Source: VMCP01 sp964527775 (GTDB lineage Bacteria > Bacteroidota > Bacteroidia > NS11-12g > UBA955). Taken from it: 64,000 nt of DNA. Below, in pieces: positions 61,077 through 64,000 of this stretch. The DNA is taken from the NCBI GenBank assembly GCA_964527775.1, contig CAZGQS010000003.1, forward strand, positions 92,623 through 156,622. Direction: 5' to 3'. Made by a program: the position numbers and the translations under genes. The notes beneath the pieces were generated by a model. That model was not told the DNA's origin. It did no database searches and worked only from the letters and a program-made list of their open reading frames with translations. Every line of letters begins with the position of its first letter. The stretch's first letter is position 1.

Positions 61077-64000
61077 ATGAAAAAGATTTTTGCGGCCCTT
61101 GTTTCCTTTGGAATTTTATCAGCATCATTTGCTCAGCATCCTCTTGGATTAATGGTTGGGGACTTTAACAGCCCTTATTCCTACTCTTTGAATCCGGCTC
61201 TTTCAAGAACCAATCCCGGAAACCGACTTTACATCAACTGGTGGGGTGGTTCGGTAAATGCTGAGAATAATTTCATGTCTTACAATGCCCCTTTTCGTCT
61301 TGGGCAATGGGCAAACGGCAATTATCCGGAAGAATTAGTCAATACCAACGGAACCTTAGCATTTAACCAAGATTGGCTACCAACCAATTTAGGAAAAGAC
61401 AATTGGAATCTGAATTACCTGAACGAAGTTTGGGGACCGTCCATTTTCTTTCCCTTGGGATCTTTTGGTGCTATGGGATTTGGTATGAAAGCAGTTTCTG
61501 GTTTTTCAATCAACGGATTAGACGCAGATTTGGGCGGAATCATGCGTTATGGTATGCCACAAGTAAATAACAAAGTTGGACAAACCATCAATCAGAACCA
61601 TTTCTCAATGAATACAGAGAGATATCAAGAATGGTATATGACCTTCTCAGGTTTCAATAATACTTCAAAACAACATTCTTGGAGATGGGGATTAACATCC
61701 AAATTGTTACTAGGAATGGGAGTTGGTCATCTTGGGGCCGATGATATTTCTTTCACGATCAATAGTCCCACACAACTAACCATCAATCAGATGAACGCGC
61801 GTTTGCTTACTTCAGCAGGAAACATGAGAACGTTGGTTCGTCCGTTTGGAGGGAAATTTGACTTTGTAGAAGGTGCTGGTGCAGGTATGGATGTAGGTGT
61901 GATGTACGAATATCGTCCAAATGCAGGAATGAAGCGTTTAAGCAATTCTATGTGTGATCGCGAAAAAAGTCTTCAATATTCTTGGAAATGGGGCGCTAGC
62001 ATCACTGATTTGGGCTTTATTTCTTATTGGGGACGTGCAAGCGAAATACTCTCTACAAGCAATCAAGTTTGGAAAATTGATCCACTAATCATTCAGAACG
62101 GTCAATACACCCAGGGCGACAATAAATTGGATGATCTCCACAATCGATTGTTTGGCGATTTGGGCGCCAACGAAGAATATGAATTCTTGAGTTACTCACC
62201 GGTTGCCTTTAATATGCAGTTTGATAAACGCTTTTTCGGGGGATGGCATCTCGGTGCATATTGGACTCATAGTTTAAGACAGTGGAATTCCGTGGGACTT
62301 AGACGTGCTTCATACTTGAGCGTAGTTCCGCGATTCCAATCTGAGAATTTAGAATATGGATTTCCTTTGACCTTGTCACACGATTACACAAAACAACAAG
62401 TGGGTGCTTACGTGAGAATGGGTCCAGTAACCATAGGTTCCGATAATCTGTATGGATTGAGTAATTACGTTGCAAACAATAATTATACAGGTGCTAGTTT
62501 CTATTTTGGATTTAGATCAAAAATAGGAGGGTGCTACAACAGACGAGATTGGTACTCTTTCACTCAAAGAGAAACCGAATACGATACTACCTACCAATAT
62601 GATACGGTTAAAATAGTTGTTAAAAAGACCATTAACGATACCACCGTTGTAACCGAAAGAAATAAGGTTAATCCGGAAGTGGCTAAAATTTCAGCCGAGG
62701 CAGATAAACTCAAAAAAGAGAATGACAAATTACAGCAGGACAAGACAAATTGTGAAAAATCTAAAGCTCAAATTGCTTTAGAAAAAGACAACATTCAAAA
62801 AGAATTAGATAAATTCAAAGCTGATGCCATTGAATGGAAGAAACGCGAAGCTCAAATTTTAGCAGATATAAAAGCCAAAGAAGATGAGCTAAAAAAACTG
62901 AAAAATTCTCCCATTCCTTCACCTATTAACAATTGCGATGAATGCAAAAAACAGTTAACTCAAGCTCAAATTGATGTTGAGAAAGCCAAAGCAGACTTGA
63001 AGAATAGCTATGAAGAATTAGGACGAGTGAAAGCTCAAATAGCAGCAACTGAGAAGAAATGCGACGAAGAGAAAAAGAAACTACAGGAAGCAAATGATAG
63101 GGCCCAAGCCGAAATTCTTGTTTGGAAAGGACAAAAAGAAAAAGCAGACATTGAAATCGTAAATCTAAAAGATCAGATTAAGGCAACCTCTTCTGGACTT
63201 TCAGATAAATTGCTTTCGGATTGTATTGCAGAGAAAACAGCTCTTCAAACCCAATTAAATGAAGCAAAGAAATGTTGTACTGAGACTTCTGCATTGAAGT
63301 TAGAAGTAGCAACATTAAAAAATGAAAAGTTAGCCCTTGAAAATGAAACCTTAAGAAATAAAGCTCAAATTGAAGCATTAAAATCTCAAAATTCAACTTT
63401 AGGTGATCGCATCAACCTTTTGGAGAACCAAAAGAAGAAATGTGAATCAGATTTAGCCCTTGAAAAAACTAAGTCAGGTTCACAAATTGATGCAACCAAA
63501 GCCAACACAGATTTAATAAATAAAATCAATGATTGTGACAAGCAAGTAGCGGTATTGAAGTCTGAAAAAGCAGCATTAGAGCTAAAGATCAAGAATCTTG
63601 AGTCTGAAAATAAAATTTGCCAGGAGAAGCTAACCGCCGCTAGCAGTAAAATATCAGCTTCTGAAGATTGCACGCCATTCAAAACCCAAAATGCTCAACT
63701 AACCGCTGAAAACGAGGCACTTAAAAAACAGGTCGCACAATTAACCGCAGAGAAAAAAGTACTTTCTGACAAAATCAATAACACCCCATTGCCAGCATCG
63801 GGTGAAGATTGCAGTCCTTACAAAGTTAAAATTGCCACTCTTGAAGCACAACTCGCCGAAGCGAAGAAATCTTCTTCAGACGTAACTACCTTAAACGCCA
63901 AAATTGCCTCTCTCGAAGCGCAACTCGCCGAAGCGAAGAAATCTTCTTCAGACGTAACAACCTTAAACGCCAAAATTGCCTCTCTCGAAGCGCAACTCGC
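61077..64000 (+). CDS. Outer-membrane barrel (DUF5723-like) fused to long coiled coil, partial at right edge
   Basis: An open frame of 974 codons starts at ATG 61077 and runs off the right edge. A signal peptide (MKKIFAALVSFGILSASFAQ) is followed by about 470 residues with barrel traits (SLNPALSRTNPGNRLYINWW, GPSIFFPLGSFGAMGFGMKA, YFGFRSKIGGCYNRRDWY). These resemble the Bacteroidota DUF5723 group; the family name is from memory. After YDTTYQYDTVKIVVKK an almost unbroken coiled coil of over 400 residues begins, rich in Lys, Glu, Ala and Leu with regular Cys residues (DECKKQ, KKCDEE, KKCCTE). It ends here in a 24-residue tandem repeat. It follows the giant surface protein by 49 nt and may be its partner. 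The missing C-terminus may hold a peptidoglycan-binding domain. Confidence 0.8.
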   Translation, partial: MKKIFAALVSFGILSASFAQHPLGLMVGDFNSPYSYSLNPALSRTNPGNRLYINWWGGSVNAENNFMSYNAPFRLGQWANGNYPEELVNTNGTLAFNQDWLPTNLGKDNWNLNYLNEVWGPSIFFPLGSFGAMGFGMKAVSGFSINGLDADLGGIMRYGMPQVNNKVGQTINQNHFSMNTERYQEWYMTFSGFNNTSKQHSWRWGLTSKLLLGMGVGHLGADDISFTINSPTQLTINQMNARLLTSAGNMRTLVRPFGGKFDFVEGAGAGMDVGVMYEYRPNAGMKRLSNSMCDREKSLQYSWKWGASITDLGFISYWGRASEILSTSNQVWKIDPLIIQNGQYTQGDNKLDDLHNRLFGDLGANEEYEFLSYSPVAFNMQFDKRFFGGWHLGAYWTHSLRQWNSVGLRRASYLSVVPRFQSENLEYGFPLTLSHDYTKQQVGAYVRMGPVTIGSDNLYGLSNYVANNNYTGASFYFGFRSKIGGCYNRRDWYSFTQRETEYDTTYQYDTVKIVVKKTINDTTVVTERNKVNPEVAKISAEADKLKKENDKLQQDKTNCEKSKAQIALEKDNIQKELDKFKADAIEWKKREAQILADIKAKEDELKKLKNSPIPSPINNCDECKKQLTQAQIDVEKAKADLKNSYEELGRVKAQIAATEKKCDEEKKKLQEANDRAQAEILVWKGQKEKADIEIVNLKDQIKATSSGLSDKLLSDCIAEKTALQTQLNEAKKCCTETSALKLEVATLKNEKLALENETLRNKAQIEALKSQNSTLGDRINLLENQKKKCESDLALEKTKSGSQIDATKANTDLINKINDCDKQVAVLKSEKAALELKIKNLESENKICQEKLTAASSKISASEDCTPFKTQNAQLTAENEALKKQVAQLTAEKKVLSDKINNTPLPASGEDCSPYKVKIATLEAQLAEAKKSSSDVTTLNAKIASLEAQLAEAKKSSSDVTTLNAKIASLEAQL
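63840..64000 (+). repeat. 72-bp in-frame tandem repeat, truncated by the window edge
   Basis: Unit starts at 63840, 63912 and 63984 encode LEAQLAEAKKSSSDVTTLNA plus KIAS. The first two units are nearly identical in DNA and GC-richer (CTCGCC, GAAGCG) than the neighbouring coiled coil. Exact 72-bp periodicity keeps the frame and the heptad phase. More copies probably follow past the edge. Confidence 0.92.

Overview
The window is a piece of a Bacteroidota chromosome. It is AT-rich and densely coding. Genes lack Shine-Dalgarno sequences, and many have the Bacteroidota TAnnTTTG promoter box. It carries a complete porP-gldK-gldL-gldM-gldN type IX secretion (T9SS) and gliding cluster, plus proteins ending in type A and type B T9SS sorting domains. 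The genus cannot be told from the sequence. There is no rRNA, insertion sequence, prophage or CRISPR array, and no gene-free stretch longer than 300 bases.

Layout. 1-10019 is mostly minus strand: a peptidoglycan glycosyltransferase with a large AsmA-like N-terminal region (cut by the left edge), purB, a plus-strand barrel-like envelope protein, uvrA, a TPM/TPM/LemA trio and lipB. Between the barrel gene and uvrA lies a heptamer repeat array. 10092-20880 is plus strand: a YraN-family protein, a secreted M43 metalloprotease with a T9SS tail, topA, a SirB1-like protein, an E2 acyltransferase, two membrane proteins, a phosphodiesterase, tRNA-Leu(CAA) and a hydrolase. 20877-23231 holds a Sua5-type tRNA modification gene and a sigma-54-dependent response regulator, both minus strand. 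The regulator is divergent from the T9SS core cluster (23408-29758, closed by a terminator). 29877-32584 is the yceD-rpmF-plsX-fabH lipid/ribosome operon. 32578-41672 holds an rRNA methyltransferase, a periplasmic-binding-fold protein, guaA, cinA, rnhA, recN, pfkA and a lipoprotein. 41805-46743 holds lon, an overlooked 51-residue membrane protein and two envelope proteins. 46797-53351 is a tetR-tolC-MFP-RND efflux operon with a candidate operator. Then come sppA, a 1898-residue T9SS type B surface protein built from three ~410-residue modules, and a barrel plus coiled-coil protein running off the right edge.

The strongest theme is cell-surface biology. The T9SS motor and ring genes sit in the same window as two evident T9SS cargoes and several barrel or periplasmic proteins of unknown role. 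A second theme is transcriptional. At ten genes a TAnnTTTG-like box lies only 3-11 nt before the start codon, suggesting mRNAs with almost no leader. I saw no clearly new defence or mobile system. The most unusual items are the AsmA/GT51 fusion, the triplicated surface protein, the heptamer array, the GGNGT phosphofructokinase, the sigma-54-like sequence before lon, and the growing 72-bp repeat at the right edge.
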